The notes beneath the pieces were generated by a model. The model had not been told where the DNA came from. It did no database searches and was given only the letters and a program-made list of their open reading frames with translations. Source: Bacteroidota bacterium (GTDB lineage: Bacteria; Bacteroidota; Bacteroidia; Palsa-965). Taken from it: a stretch of DNA of 64,000 nucleotides. A program made the position numbers and the translations under genes. The stretch spans positions 62,001-126,000 of the forward strand of contig JACQAM010000006.1 of NCBI GenBank assembly GCA_016194975.1, written 5' to 3'. Shown in pieces: positions 8,013-17,116 of this stretch (position 1 is the first letter of the stretch; the number at the start of each line of letters is the position of its first letter).

Positions 8013-9152
8013 ATGAAAGCCTATCTCGATAACGCCGCAACCACACCGCTCGATAAGGAAGTGCTCGAAGCCATGCTTCCGCTCATGAACGAACATTTCG
8101 GAAATCCCTCTTCCATACACGCATGGGGCAGGCAAACGCGCGCTACGCTTGAGCAGGCGCGTAAAACTGTGGCACGATTACTCAACTGTTCTCCTTCTGA
8201 AATATTTTTCACTTCGGGAGGAACTGAAGCCGACAATATGGCGATCCGCTGTTCGATGGAAGGAATGGGAATAAAACATGCAGTGACTTCTCCAATAGAA
8301 CATCACGCCGTGTTGCACACCCTGGAGGCGATGGCCGACAAAGGCCTCATCAAACTTTCATTGGTGAAACTGGCGGAGAACGGGCACATTGATCTTGCTG
8401 ATCTTGAAAATATCCTGAAGAATAATGAACGCTCTTTTGTTTCGCTCATGCATGCTAACAACGAGATCGGAAATCTTTTACCGATAAAAAAAGCGGGCGA
8501 ACTCTGCAGGAAATACAATGCAGTTTTTCATTCCGATACGGTGCAGACCATTGCACATTACAACATCGACCTGAAAGATGTTCATGTTGATTTTCTGAAT
8601 TGCGCGGCGCATAAATTTCACGGACCGAAGGGTGTTGGTTTCATTTACATCAATAGTGAAATTCATGTTTCACCACTCATCGTCGGTGGCGCGCAGGAAC
8701 GCAACATGCGCGGGGGAACTGAAAATGTTTACGGAATCGTTGGACTTGCAAAAGCCATGGAGATCGCTTACCGTGATCTTGCAAAAACGCAGGAATATAT
8801 TCTCGGTTTGAAAAATTACATGATCGCGCAATTAGAAAAAAATCTTCCCGGGGTGAAATTCAACGGCGATGCAAAAGGAAGTTCGCTCTACACGGTGCTC
8901 AATGTTTGTCTTCCACCTACCGACAATGCAGAAATGCTTGTTTTCAATCTCGACATTAACGGAATTGCAGCATCGGCCGGAAGTGCATGTTCTTCGGGCA
9001 GCAATGTGGGTTCGCACGTGCTGCGCGCAATAGGAACAGATATGTCGCGCCCTTCCGTGCGTTTCTCTTTCAGCAAATACAATACAAAAGAAGAAATAGA
9101 TTACACCGTTTCTAAACTGAAAGAATTATTTCCTGTCGCGGCAATGAAATAG
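8013..9152 (+). CDS. Cysteine desulfurase (NifS/IscS family)
   Basis: 379 residues, class V aminotransferase fold. It opens YLDNAATTPLDKEV, has the PLP-cradling HxxN/T pattern at EHHAV (96-100) and NNEIGN (149-154), the PLP Schiff-base Lys201 in NCAAHKFHGPKG and the catalytic Cys326 in SAGSACSSGS. It takes sulfur from cysteine as an enzyme-bound persulfide for Fe-S cluster or tRNA thiolation. The SACSSGS loop and length fit the IscS/NifS group rather than SufS. No scaffold genes adjoin it. A strong two-way terminator follows. Confidence 0.92.
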   Translation: MKAYLDNAATTPLDKEVLEAMLPLMNEHFGNPSSIHAWGRQTRATLEQARKTVARLLNCSPSEIFFTSGGTEADNMAIRCSMEGMGIKHAVTSPIEHHAVLHTLEAMADKGLIKLSLVKLAENGHIDLADLENILKNNERSFVSLMHANNEIGNLLPIKKAGELCRKYNAVFHSDTVQTIAHYNIDLKDVHVDFLNCAAHKFHGPKGVGFIYINSEIHVSPLIVGGAQERNMRGGTENVYGIVGLAKAMEIAYRDLAKTQEYILGLKNYMIAQLEKNLPGVKFNGDAKGSSLYTVLNVCLPPTDNAEMLVFNLDINGIAASAGSACSSGSNVGSHVLRAIGTDMSRPSVRFSFSKYNTKEEIDYTVSKLKELFPVAAMK

Positions 9153-9180
9153 TTTTTGCTTTCCAGAAATAAAAAAATAA

Positions 9181-9211
9181 AAAGGTTCTTCGAAATGAAG
9201 AACCTTTTTTT
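9181..9211. terminator. Bidirectional intrinsic terminator
   Basis: Perfect 11-bp stem AAAGGTTCTTC (9181-9191) / GAAGAACCTTT (9197-9207) with a GAAAT loop. It is followed by T-rich and preceded by A-rich sequence, so it can end both the desulfurase transcript and the opposing tRNA transcript. Confidence 0.9.
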
Positions 9212-9214
9212 CTG

Positions 9215-9286
9215 AGCCAACTGTCGGAATTGAACCGACGACCTGCTCATTACGAATGAGCTGCTCTACCCCTGAGCTAAGTTGGC
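9215..9286 (-). tRNA. tRNA-Thr (anticodon CGT)
   Basis: 72-base cloverleaf on the minus strand. All four stems pair: acceptor GCCAACT/AGTTGGC, D stem GCTC/GAGC, anticodon stem GCTCA/TGAGC, T stem GTCGG/CCGAC. The anticodon loop TTCGTAA gives CGT, reading ACG threonine codons. CCA is not encoded; the discriminator base is T. The gene lies alone and ends against the shared terminator. Confidence 0.95.
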
Positions 9287-9343
9287 CGGTTTGCGGCTGC
9301 AAAAATAAACTTTATTCGAGAACAGATCGCAAATCGTCTATTA

Positions 9344-9517
9344 GGGTAGTGTATTAGTTTGGATTTTGACAATATTTTCAGTTTGAAACTTAGTGTCTTT
9401 GTGGCATCGCTAAATTTCATTGATAACAAAACAATTTTTATCTGGAAAATACTTACGAGGCCACAAAGTCACAAAGGCTCAAAGAAATATCAAAAATTTC
9501 AAACTGACCCACTATCC
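9344..9517. repeat. MITE-like palindromic element, copy 2 (diverged)
   Basis: About 174 bp with ends GGGTAGTGTATTAGTTTG (9344-9361) and, as complement, GGATAGTGGGTCAGTTTG (9500-9517). Inner arms carry TTAGTGTCTTTGTGGC and GCCACAAAGTCACAAAGGC. The flanks share CTATTAG (9338-9344 and 9517-9523), seven bases of a decayed direct repeat. No coding capacity. The rest of the 544-base gap between the tRNA and the kinase gene (9518-9830) holds nothing else I can recognise. Confidence 0.65.
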
Positions 9518-9830
9518 TATTAGCTGTTATTCCGGAAACGGCACGATTATTTCTTATTTTTTGAAAATGAAATGTGGATGATTTTTTCCGCCATTGGATT
9601 ATTACCGGAGGGTAATTGATTTTTTTTGCTGATCATTTCACGGGCATTCTTCATTCAAATTATTTTCTTCACTTACTTCATCTGTATTTCAATTTCTACC
9701 CCCGTTGTTAATATTTTCCTGTGCCGATGTAAGGAATTCATCGATTTTGTATGAAACCCCGGCCAACCTTCCTTTTTCATAAGCGTAAAACAATCTACAC
9801 TGTGCTGACTCCCTATCCTTGTAACCCCCA

Positions 9831-12356
9831 ATGCAGGAGAATCTTTTTAACCTCAGCTTCGACCGGTGGGAACTGTTGCTCGGTTCTTTACTACCTGCAT
9901 TGATCAATGCAGCCATTTTCATTTATGCTTCTTTTTTCCTTCCGCGTAACAGAACCAATTATTCTTTTTCCCTCTTTGTAATTATGCTGGCTATCGGACA
10001 AATGTCTGATGGACTTATGAGAATGAGCAATTCGCACGAAACTGCTTTGGAATGGTGCCGGCTCTCACTTGCCTGCTGGGTGTTTACCATTCCATTCGGA
10101 CTTTTATTTGTGCTGTATTTTACCGGCTTGTACAAAAAATTAAATGTGCGTGTCATTAATTTTTTTCTTTTCACACCACCGGTACTTCTTGAATTGCTCA
10201 TCATGGCACGATTTGATTCGTTTCGGGTAGTAAAGTCTTCAACCTGGAACTGGATCGCAAATCCTGAACCGTCATTGGTGGATAACACGATTTTTATCTG
10301 GCTGAGCGTAACTGCACTTCTGATGATGAGCATTCTCTGGTTTTCTTATTTTAAACTTCCAAAAGATATGCTGAAGAAAAAGCAGGCGCTTCTGCTTGCA
10401 GGCGGAATGACATTGCCGGTGCTCGGAGGAATTATTGCTGAAGTTATTTTTCCAATGGTTTTGAAAATGGATGATATCCCCATCACCACTCCGCTGGTTA
10501 CTTTATTCTCCATTTCTTCGCTTATAGCAATCACAAAATTCAACCTGCTTGATTATTCTCCGAAACACCAGTGGGGACAGATCGTGGAAAGTATGAATGA
10601 AGGCATACTGATCGTGAATAACGAAGACCGGATCATGTATGCAAATAAAATGTTTTGTACCACTTTAGAATATGAATTAGGTGAACTCAAAGGGAAAGGA
10701 GCCAGTGATCTTTTGCTGTCAACCCCGGAGCAGAAAGAACAGGTGAAAAAAGCAATTGCCGAGCGGCTGGAAAAAAAATCAGGCAAGTACGAAATTCAGC
10801 TTACAACAAAAAGCGGGAAAAAAATATGGGTGCTCATAAATGGTTCACCTTACCTGGACCGGAACGGAAAAGTGATCGGATCGATAGGATTGCAAACCAA
10901 TATCACTCACCTGAAAGAAACTGATCTTGTATTACGGCAAAGTGAATCGCGATTGAAACAGGCGCAATCGATTTCGCACATCGGAAGTTGGGAAGTGAAT
11001 CTGGCATCAGGAAAAGTTCTATGGTCAGATGAGGCGTGCCGCATTCACGGACTTTCACCGGAAGAAAACGAACACACTGTTGAATCGTGGCTTTCGTTCA
11101 TTCACCCCGATGATCTTGATTTTGTGAAAGAGGAAATTAAAAAATCAAAATCCGAATTTAAAGGCGCATCTTTTTTTCATCGCATCGTTCATAAGGACGG
11201 AACAGTAAAACACATTCATTCGGAAAGCAGGTTCGAATTCGGCCCCGATGGAAAACCTATTGGCCTTCATGGTTTGTGTCATGATGTAACCGATAGAAAA
11301 AAAGTGCAGGATTCTCTTTCGGAAAGCGAACAACGCATGCGCACTTTTATTAATGAATCTTTGATGAGTATTTATTTTGTTGACCCGGAAACAAAAAGGA
11401 TCATTTATGCGAATCCTTCTTTTTTACAATTACTCGGCTATTCGAAAGAAGAGATTGATTCCGTAAACATTTATGAATTCGTAAATCATTCAAAAGAAAA
11501 TATCGACGGACGCATTTCTGAAACACTGAAAGGGAAAAAAGTCTCTCTCGGTGAACGTGAATGGAAATCAAAAGCCGGCCGCATCATTCATGTTATTGTC
11601 AGCACTTTTTACCAGAATATGAATGGTGAAGAAATTATTTATGTGGCTGCGCAGGATATCTCGGAAAGAAAAAAAATGGAAGTAGATCTGAAGACGACCA
11701 ATAATGAACTCGAAACATTTATTTATAAAGCATCGCACGATCTGAGAGGACCGCTGACTTCCATTCTCGGCCTTGTAATTCTTGGTAAACGCGAATCGAA
11801 AGATGAAACACAAATTAAAATGTTCGATTATATAGGCACGAAAGCCAAAGCGCTCGATTCCACGCTTACCGATCTGTTGAAACTGATGCATATTAAAAAT
11901 GTGGACATCGAGAAAGAAATGATCGACATTGAAAGAATGATAGCCAACATTATTGGGGAATTGAAATTCATGCCGGAATTTTCCCGCATCAATATCAGTA
12001 CCAGCGTTCAACTGCCCGGTCATTTCACTTCCAATAAAGTTATTCTTGAAACCATTTTTCAGAACCTGATCAGCAACGCGATAAAATACCAGGATGTACG
12101 TAACGAGGATCCATTCCTGAAGATCAGTATTTTTAAAAATGGCAGCGGAACAAAATTTGTTTTCAGCGATAATGGCATCGGCATAAATGAAGCTATTCAG
12201 CCAAAAGTTTTTGATATGTATTTCCGCGGAACACAGGTATCGAAAGGATCAGGGCTCGGACTTTACCTCGTGAAAAAAGGTGTGGAAAAGCTGAATGGAA
12301 GTATTGAATACAGCAGTATAGAGGGGATAGGAACTACGTTTACGGTTATCCTGTAA
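9831..12356 (+). CDS. Membrane sensor histidine kinase with PAS domains
   Basis: 841 residues. Residues 1-235 hold about seven hydrophobic segments (7TM-type sensor). Three PAS/PAC units follow (about 250-365, 375-495 and 500-620; note IGSWEVN, WSDEACRIHGLSPEE and YANPSFLQLLGYSKEEI). The HisKA motif YKASHDLRGPLTSI has the phosphate-accepting His636. The ATPase domain has N box NAIKYQ, G1 FSDNGIGI and G2 GSGLGLYLVKKG. It phosphorylates a response regulator, but none is encoded nearby, so it is an orphan kinase. The signal is unknown. It is flanked by an element-rich gap upstream and a palindromic repeat downstream. Confidence 0.92.
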   Translation: MQENLFNLSFDRWELLLGSLLPALINAAIFIYASFFLPRNRTNYSFSLFVIMLAIGQMSDGLMRMSNSHETALEWCRLSLACWVFTIPFGLLFVLYFTGLYKKLNVRVINFFLFTPPVLLELLIMARFDSFRVVKSSTWNWIANPEPSLVDNTIFIWLSVTALLMMSILWFSYFKLPKDMLKKKQALLLAGGMTLPVLGGIIAEVIFPMVLKMDDIPITTPLVTLFSISSLIAITKFNLLDYSPKHQWGQIVESMNEGILIVNNEDRIMYANKMFCTTLEYELGELKGKGASDLLLSTPEQKEQVKKAIAERLEKKSGKYEIQLTTKSGKKIWVLINGSPYLDRNGKVIGSIGLQTNITHLKETDLVLRQSESRLKQAQSISHIGSWEVNLASGKVLWSDEACRIHGLSPEENEHTVESWLSFIHPDDLDFVKEEIKKSKSEFKGASFFHRIVHKDGTVKHIHSESRFEFGPDGKPIGLHGLCHDVTDRKKVQDSLSESEQRMRTFINESLMSIYFVDPETKRIIYANPSFLQLLGYSKEEIDSVNIYEFVNHSKENIDGRISETLKGKKVSLGEREWKSKAGRIIHVIVSTFYQNMNGEEIIYVAAQDISERKKMEVDLKTTNNELETFIYKASHDLRGPLTSILGLVILGKRESKDETQIKMFDYIGTKAKALDSTLTDLLKLMHIKNVDIEKEMIDIERMIANIIGELKFMPEFSRINISTSVQLPGHFTSNKVILETIFQNLISNAIKYQDVRNEDPFLKISIFKNGSGTKFVFSDNGIGINEAIQPKVFDMYFRGTQVSKGSGLGLYLVKKGVEKLNGSIEYSSIEGIGTTFTVIL

Positions 12357-12424
12357 TAACAAAGGAACAAATTCCCTGTCTGCGGCGGGCAGGCAAATCA
12401 CAAACTATGGAAACCAACGCACAA

Positions 12425-12459
12425 GACTGCTTCTCCCGAATAAATTCGGGATCGCAGTG
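12425..12459. repeat. REP-like palindrome
   Basis: Nested stems ACTGC / GCAGT and TCCCGAAT / ATTCGGGA surround a 2-base centre. It resembles the dispersed GATTGCTTC...CGCAATGAC palindromes of environmental bacterial genomes. There is no T-run, so it is not a standard terminator, although it lies between convergent genes. Confidence 0.6.
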
Positions 12460-12497
12460 ACCTGCGCTCTGCTTTGTTGCAATTTGTAATTTGTTTT

Positions 12498-13010
12498 TCA
12501 CTTTAATTCTCCCAATGCACTTTTCATTCCCATTGCTCTTCTCCACGCAGCAAGTTGGCCGAGATGCATCGCATAATGATTTACACAGAGAAACATGATG
12601 CGGTCGAGATAAGTGGGAAGAAAAGAAGAAAATCTCCACTGAAAATTCTCGTTTAGTTTTTTCTTATCCATTTTCATGAGGATGCTGATCAACCGTTCAT
12701 GCTGGATCTTCAACTCGCGGAGTAGTTCTGCTTTCGAAGGATAAACTTTTGCATCCGGGTTGGGCAATGAAGGATCGCCGGGGCCTGTGCGCTGAAAAAT
12801 TTCTTTCCATCCATCGGGTAGAATGAATTGGCCGGTAAGATTATTCACAAGGTTTGCACATGCGGTTACAAGATGCCCGAGTGTGAACGCAGGATGATTA
12901 TCAAGGCCCGCTGACGGTTTGATCGCCATCTGTTCATCAGAAACATCTTCAACCAGTTTATTCGCATAAGCGAAATTGAAATCGAGATTATGAATTATTT
13001 CACTGACCAT
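12498..13010 (-). CDS. DinB superfamily protein
   Basis: 170 residues. The four-helix DinB/YfiT pattern is visible: an early helix NLDFNFAYANKLVEDVSDEQMAIKP, then HPAFTLGHLVTACANLV with a metal-type histidine, then RIMFLCVNHYAMHLGQLAAWRRAMG with the late H-x3-H. The family typically binds a divalent metal and includes thiol-dependent S-transferases and damage-inducible proteins; the reaction here is unknown. It begins 11 bases after the stop of the pseudouridine synthase gene, so the two may share a transcript. Confidence 0.85.
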   Translation of the reverse strand: MVSEIIHNLDFNFAYANKLVEDVSDEQMAIKPSAGLDNHPAFTLGHLVTACANLVNNLTGQFILPDGWKEIFQRTGPGDPSLPNPDAKVYPSKAELLRELKIQHERLISILMKMDKKKLNENFQWRFSSFLPTYLDRIMFLCVNHYAMHLGQLAAWRRAMGMKSALGELK

Positions 13011-13021
13011 TTTTTATCCGG

Positions 13022-13618
13022 TTAAACTATTTTTGTTCTGAGCTGAAGAAGAGAATAAATTTTTTCTGCTTTGTATTCCATCACTTCGCCGGGCTGCATT
13101 TTTCCCAGTGAAAGTTTTTCAATATGCACACGCACTAATCGCAAGGTAGGAAATCCGGCTGCAGCCGTCATGTGCCGCACCTGGCGGTTTTTTCCTTCGA
13201 GCAAAGTGAGACTGATCCATGAAGTGGGAATATTTTTTCTGAAACGAACCGGGGGAACGCGCGGTGGAAGTGAAGGATCATCAATTCGTTTTGCTTTTGC
13301 GGGAAGTGTAGTGTATTTTTTTCCTTCCGATTTTACCTGCACTCCATGGCAGAGTTTTTCTATTGCTTCATCGGTGATCGCTCCATCCACCTGAACGTAA
13401 TATTCGCGCAGATGTTTTTTCCCGGGATCAAGCAATTCGTAATTCAGCTTTTTGTCATTGGTGAGGATCAATAATCCTTCGCTGTCGGAATCGAGTCGCC
13501 CCACGGGATAACAACCTTTCGGAAAATCAAATAAACTTCCGAGCGCCGGTTTATTTCCTTCCGGCGTAAACTGGGAAAGCATTCCATAAGGTTTGTAAAT
13601 GACGAAATAGGAAAACAT
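13022..13618 (-). CDS. rRNA large subunit pseudouridine synthase (RsuA/RluE family)
   Basis: 198 residues. It opens YFVIYKPYGMLSQFTPEG, has the catalytic motif GRLDSDSEGLLILTND with the nucleophilic Asp, and ends with KNRQVRHMTAAAGFPTLRLVRV. The enzyme isomerises a specific uridine in rRNA to pseudouridine. The short form without an N-terminal S4 domain is closest to RluE (23S rRNA U2457), but the target is inferred only from family and length. Confidence 0.88.
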   Translation of the reverse strand: MFSYFVIYKPYGMLSQFTPEGNKPALGSLFDFPKGCYPVGRLDSDSEGLLILTNDKKLNYELLDPGKKHLREYYVQVDGAITDEAIEKLCHGVQVKSEGKKYTTLPAKAKRIDDPSLPPRVPPVRFRKNIPTSWISLTLLEGKNRQVRHMTAAAGFPTLRLVRVHIEKLSLGKMQPGEVMEYKAEKIYSLLQLRTKIV

Positions 13619-13846
13619 TAGAGTTTATATCGATTAAGAGTTGTATAACAATGATTGCAAGTGCTCCATTATTAAAAACTGAGCATTTGCAAGGTATTCC
13701 CGATGCTCAGTCTGATTCATTTGAATGTCAAAAAGTTTCCTGTTTCGCATTTAGTATCTTATTCGGAATAAACTCTATTTACCACAAGATAAAATTTATC
13801 TGTGAATCTGTATCTTTTCAGCCGGTAATCGATCAAATAAAAAAAA

Positions 13847-14794
13847 ATGAATTCATCTCCGACTTCTCCTCCCGCTTTTAATTGGGATCTGTGGTACGCC
13901 GCAGTAGGAGGGAGGAGCATAAAAATTCCCGAAGCCGATGTGATCCTGAAAAATATAAAAGAAGGACAGTATGCGCGATTCGAAGGAGAAATTTCCCACG
14001 ATCGTTATGTTTTCCGGAATTCAACAGAAGCTGCGCGGATGATAAAAATAAAAGCGAAAATGCTGGGCGCCGATGAAGTAGGAATTGCAGCGATCGAACC
14101 AACGGATATTTATCGTGGAAGAATGATCGATGAAAAATATGCGATTGTTGTCGGGCAAAAAATGTTGTGGAGAAATTTTCAGAAAGTTGCTTCGGAAGAA
14201 TCCGCAATAGAATGCCTGAGAATTTACGAATCGCTCGGTGAAATTGTGATCGCGCTCGCGGAATACATACGTGCGCTCGGGTATGCGTGCCGTGTAGAAC
14301 ATCCGCTCGGTGATAGTGATGTGCTGCACATTCCGCTTGCACTCAAAGCAGGTTTCGGCGAGCTCGGCCGTCACGGTTCCATCATTCATCCGAAAATGGG
14401 GCCGCTGTTCCGCCTGGGAAGTGTGATCACTTCATTGGAAATGACAACTGATAAACCGATCGACGCCGGCATTGCAAAATTCTGTGATAGTTGTAAAGCG
14501 TGCAGAATTTATTGCCCCGCAAAAGCAATTCCCGATGAGCGCAGCCCTGAAGCGGGAAAAGATCATTTGGGAAACGACCGTTACATGGTGGACACCGGAA
14601 AATGTTTTCCTTATTTTGCAAAACATAATTACTGCAGCATCTGTTTGCCCGTGTGCGTGTATGCGCATAAAGAGTGGGCGAAAGATTTCGAAGGATTCAA
14701 AACAAAATTGTGGCCGGAATTGATAATGGAAAAACCGCCGGAAGAAGTAACGGGAATTCCGGCAGAGGAAAGGCATTGGTATAAAAAATTGTGA
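13847..14794 (+). CDS. QueG/reductive-dehalogenase-like iron-sulfur protein
   Basis: 315 residues. The C-terminal half has a ferredoxin-type cluster motif CDSCKACRIYCPAKAIP (about 208-224) and a second set of cysteines GKCFPYF...YCSICLPVCVY (about 252-272), enough for two [4Fe-4S] clusters. The middle part has LGYACRVEHPLG and AGFGELGRHGSIIHPKMGPLFRLGSVITSL, which is the pattern of the cobalamin-binding core shared by epoxyqueuosine reductase and reductive dehalogenases. There is no twin-arginine signal, so it should be cytoplasmic. The substrate is unknown. The preceding 228 bases show no other gene. Confidence 0.75.
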   Translation: MNSSPTSPPAFNWDLWYAAVGGRSIKIPEADVILKNIKEGQYARFEGEISHDRYVFRNSTEAARMIKIKAKMLGADEVGIAAIEPTDIYRGRMIDEKYAIVVGQKMLWRNFQKVASEESAIECLRIYESLGEIVIALAEYIRALGYACRVEHPLGDSDVLHIPLALKAGFGELGRHGSIIHPKMGPLFRLGSVITSLEMTTDKPIDAGIAKFCDSCKACRIYCPAKAIPDERSPEAGKDHLGNDRYMVDTGKCFPYFAKHNYCSICLPVCVYAHKEWAKDFEGFKTKLWPELIMEKPPEEVTGIPAEERHWYKKL

Positions 14795-14936
14795 TTTTAA
14801 AATTTCCTTTCAAATCAACAACCCATCATCTCTTTGTTACTGGCAATCGAAAAAAACAAATGACACTTTCATTCCATTTGTAATATTGAAGTGACGGCAG
14901 AAAAAGTCTGCCGGTAAATTTCAATACTGCAAAGCC

Positions 14937-16544
14937 ATGAAAAAAACTTTTCGCGCTTTTTTTGCGGCGATGATTTTCGCCGCAGGCATTCAGGGAACAT
15001 TTGCGCAAACCATTTATCCCGATTACGTGGACGGGGTTATTTATTTCAAAGTCTTTGACAACGCAAGTATCCAGATTAGTTTTACAAATCCTCCGCATGA
15101 TCTTGCCATGATCATCAGCGCTTACCACGTCACCGACATCGAGAAAGCATTCAAAACTCCCGATCCTTCGCTACAGAATATCTACAAACTTTTTTTCACT
15201 GATATAAACCAGGTGGATAATCTTCTGAACGCAATGACATTTCTCGATTATGTTGAATATGCGGAGAAGGCCCCGCTTTATAATCTCAGTTACTCACCGA
15301 ATGATTATAATGCGGGTACACAATGGGGATTGCATAAAATAAATGCACCACAGGCATGGGATATCTCTTCCGGATCTGCTGCGGTGAAGATCGCAATCGT
15401 TGATAACGCGGTAGATTACATGCATGAAGATTTATTTGGAAATGCGTGGACTAATCCCGGTGAAATTCCCGGCAACGGAATTGATGATGATCTCAATGGT
15501 TATGTAGATGATGTGCATGGATACGATGTTGCGGATAATGATAATGATCCGCTTCCACCTCCGGGAACGCTCAACAATGGTTATTTCATTCACGGAACAC
15601 ATTGCGCAGGAATTGCTTCGGCCACAAGTAATAATGGAATGGGAATTGCGTCCATCGGTTACCAGTCAAGTATCATTTCCGTGAAATGCGCTTCCAACTC
15701 CACTAATGGAGATGTGCTTACTGCTGCGTACGAAGGAGTGGACTACGCGATGTCTGCAGGGGCAAAAATTATTTCCATGTCATTCGGCAGCAACAACACA
15801 ACGCTCACGTGGCAATATATTGTGGGCGCTGCGCAAGCGAGAGGGATTGTTCTTGTAGCTGCAGCGGGTAATGATAATTCTTCGAATGTATTTTATCCTG
15901 CGGCGTACGCTTATGTTATTGCGGTCGGCTCTACTGATCCCGATGATTCACGTTCTTATTTTTCAGATTACGGTTCGTGGATTGATGTAATGTCGCCGGG
16001 ATCAGGAATACTCAGCACTTTACCGGAAGGAAATAATACTTACGGTTACCTGAGCGGAACTTCCATGGCTTGCCCGTTGGTTGCCGGACTTGTAAGTCTT
16101 GAGTATGCAGTGAATCCCGGATTTACAGAATCGCAGGCGGAGAATTTTCTAAAATCGGGATGCGATAACATTGATGCCATGAATTCATCTTACACCGGGC
16201 AATTAGGAGCGGGGAGGATCAATGCTTATTCCACTCTTGCTCTGGCCTCGGGAAACACAGGATTTGCTTCGGCAGGAATGAATCATTTCAGTATTTATCC
16301 CAATCCGGGTAATGGAGATTTTTATGTGGAGTTTCTTTCTGCAGCGCCTTCGCCGGTACTGATGCGGATCTACAATGAAGAAGGGGAGCTCGTAGCTTCA
16401 CAAATGCTGAACAAAAGATATGTTGGCGACAGGACGGAAGTAGTAATGAAAGGAATGCTTGCTCCCGGCGAATACCTGGTGCGCTTCTCGATCGGCGAGG
16501 CCATGGTGGAAACCAAACGCATACTCATCATCGGGATGGACTAA
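14937..16544 (+). CDS. Secreted subtilisin-like serine protease (S8) with T9SS sorting domain
   Basis: 535 residues. Signal peptide 1-23 (ends TFAQ), a prodomain-like region to about 125, then the S8 catalytic domain with Asp156 (AIVDNAVD), His219 (HGTHCAG), oxyanion Asn312 (AAAGND) and Ser376 (GTSMACP). The Asp motif is DNAVD where most have DTGVD. The last 85 residues (SIYPNPGNGDFYVEF... through a strand-rich tail) form a type IX sorting domain. I infer a surface or secreted protease. A small hairpin, GGCAGA-AAAAG-TCTGCC, lies at 14896-14912 in the leader. Confidence 0.92.
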   Translation: MKKTFRAFFAAMIFAAGIQGTFAQTIYPDYVDGVIYFKVFDNASIQISFTNPPHDLAMIISAYHVTDIEKAFKTPDPSLQNIYKLFFTDINQVDNLLNAMTFLDYVEYAEKAPLYNLSYSPNDYNAGTQWGLHKINAPQAWDISSGSAAVKIAIVDNAVDYMHEDLFGNAWTNPGEIPGNGIDDDLNGYVDDVHGYDVADNDNDPLPPPGTLNNGYFIHGTHCAGIASATSNNGMGIASIGYQSSIISVKCASNSTNGDVLTAAYEGVDYAMSAGAKIISMSFGSNNTTLTWQYIVGAAQARGIVLVAAAGNDNSSNVFYPAAYAYVIAVGSTDPDDSRSYFSDYGSWIDVMSPGSGILSTLPEGNNTYGYLSGTSMACPLVAGLVSLEYAVNPGFTESQAENFLKSGCDNIDAMNSSYTGQLGAGRINAYSTLALASGNTGFASAGMNHFSIYPNPGNGDFYVEFLSAAPSPVLMRIYNEEGELVASQMLNKRYVGDRTEVVMKGMLAPGEYLVRFSIGEAMVETKRILIIGMD

Positions 16545-16609
16545 TAAAATAAAATAATTATATTTTCAATAATTACTGAAAGTTTAGAAATTTTGTGTAA
16601 TTTGGCGAC

Positions 16610-17116
16610 ATGAAACTCAATGAAGCCAAAAAACAATTCATCAGTACCTGGGGACGTCTCGGTTCCGAATGGGGCATCAACCGTTCTATGGCGCAGGTGC
16701 ATGCGCTGCTGCTCATCACAGACCGGCTCATCACCACCGAAGAAGTGATGGAATCGCTGAACATCTCGAGGGGAAATGCGAATATGAATCTGCGTGACCT
16801 CATCAACTGGACGCTGGTAAAAAAAGAACATGTGCCCGGAGAACGTATAGAATATTTCACTGCGGAAAAAGATATCTGGGAAATTGCGAAACGCATCGTG
16901 CGTGAACGCAAGCGCCGCGAGATCGGTCCCGTAGTGCGCGAACTGGAAGCGCTGAAGAAAGTGGAATACAAAGCCGGCGATCCCGAGGGAAAACGATTCG
17001 TGGAAACCGTGAACAGCATTCACAAATTTGCTTCGAAAATGGACACTTCGATGGATGCGCTGCTGAAAGCAGATGAGAATTGGTTTTTCGGAACACTGAT
17101 GAAAGCATTCCGATGA
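16610..17116 (+). CDS. GbsR/MarR family transcriptional regulator
   Basis: 168 residues. The winged helix lies at about 25-95: SMAQVHALLLITDRLITTEEVMESLNISRGNANMNLRDLINWTLV is the typical GbsR recognition helix region, followed by a long helical C-terminal half that likely dimerises. GbsR-type proteins repress choline and osmoprotectant genes in Bacillus, but the target here is unknown; the coupled epimerase gene is the obvious candidate. The stop overlaps the next start as ATGA. Confidence 0.88.
   Translation: MKLNEAKKQFISTWGRLGSEWGINRSMAQVHALLLITDRLITTEEVMESLNISRGNANMNLRDLINWTLVKKEHVPGERIEYFTAEKDIWEIAKRIVRERKRREIGPVVRELEALKKVEYKAGDPEGKRFVETVNSIHKFASKMDTSMDALLKADENWFFGTLMKAFR

Noticed and set aside
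9689-9922. 77-codon minus-strand frame before the kinase
   Set aside because: Runs into the kinase start and shows no family pattern.
12425-12459. Terminator of the histidine kinase gene
   Set aside because: Strong palindrome but no following T-run; it better matches a dispersed REP-like sequence.
13651-13881. 76-codon plus-strand frame
   Set aside because: Overlaps the start of the iron-sulfur protein, has no recognisable pattern and no promoter or start context; most likely chance.
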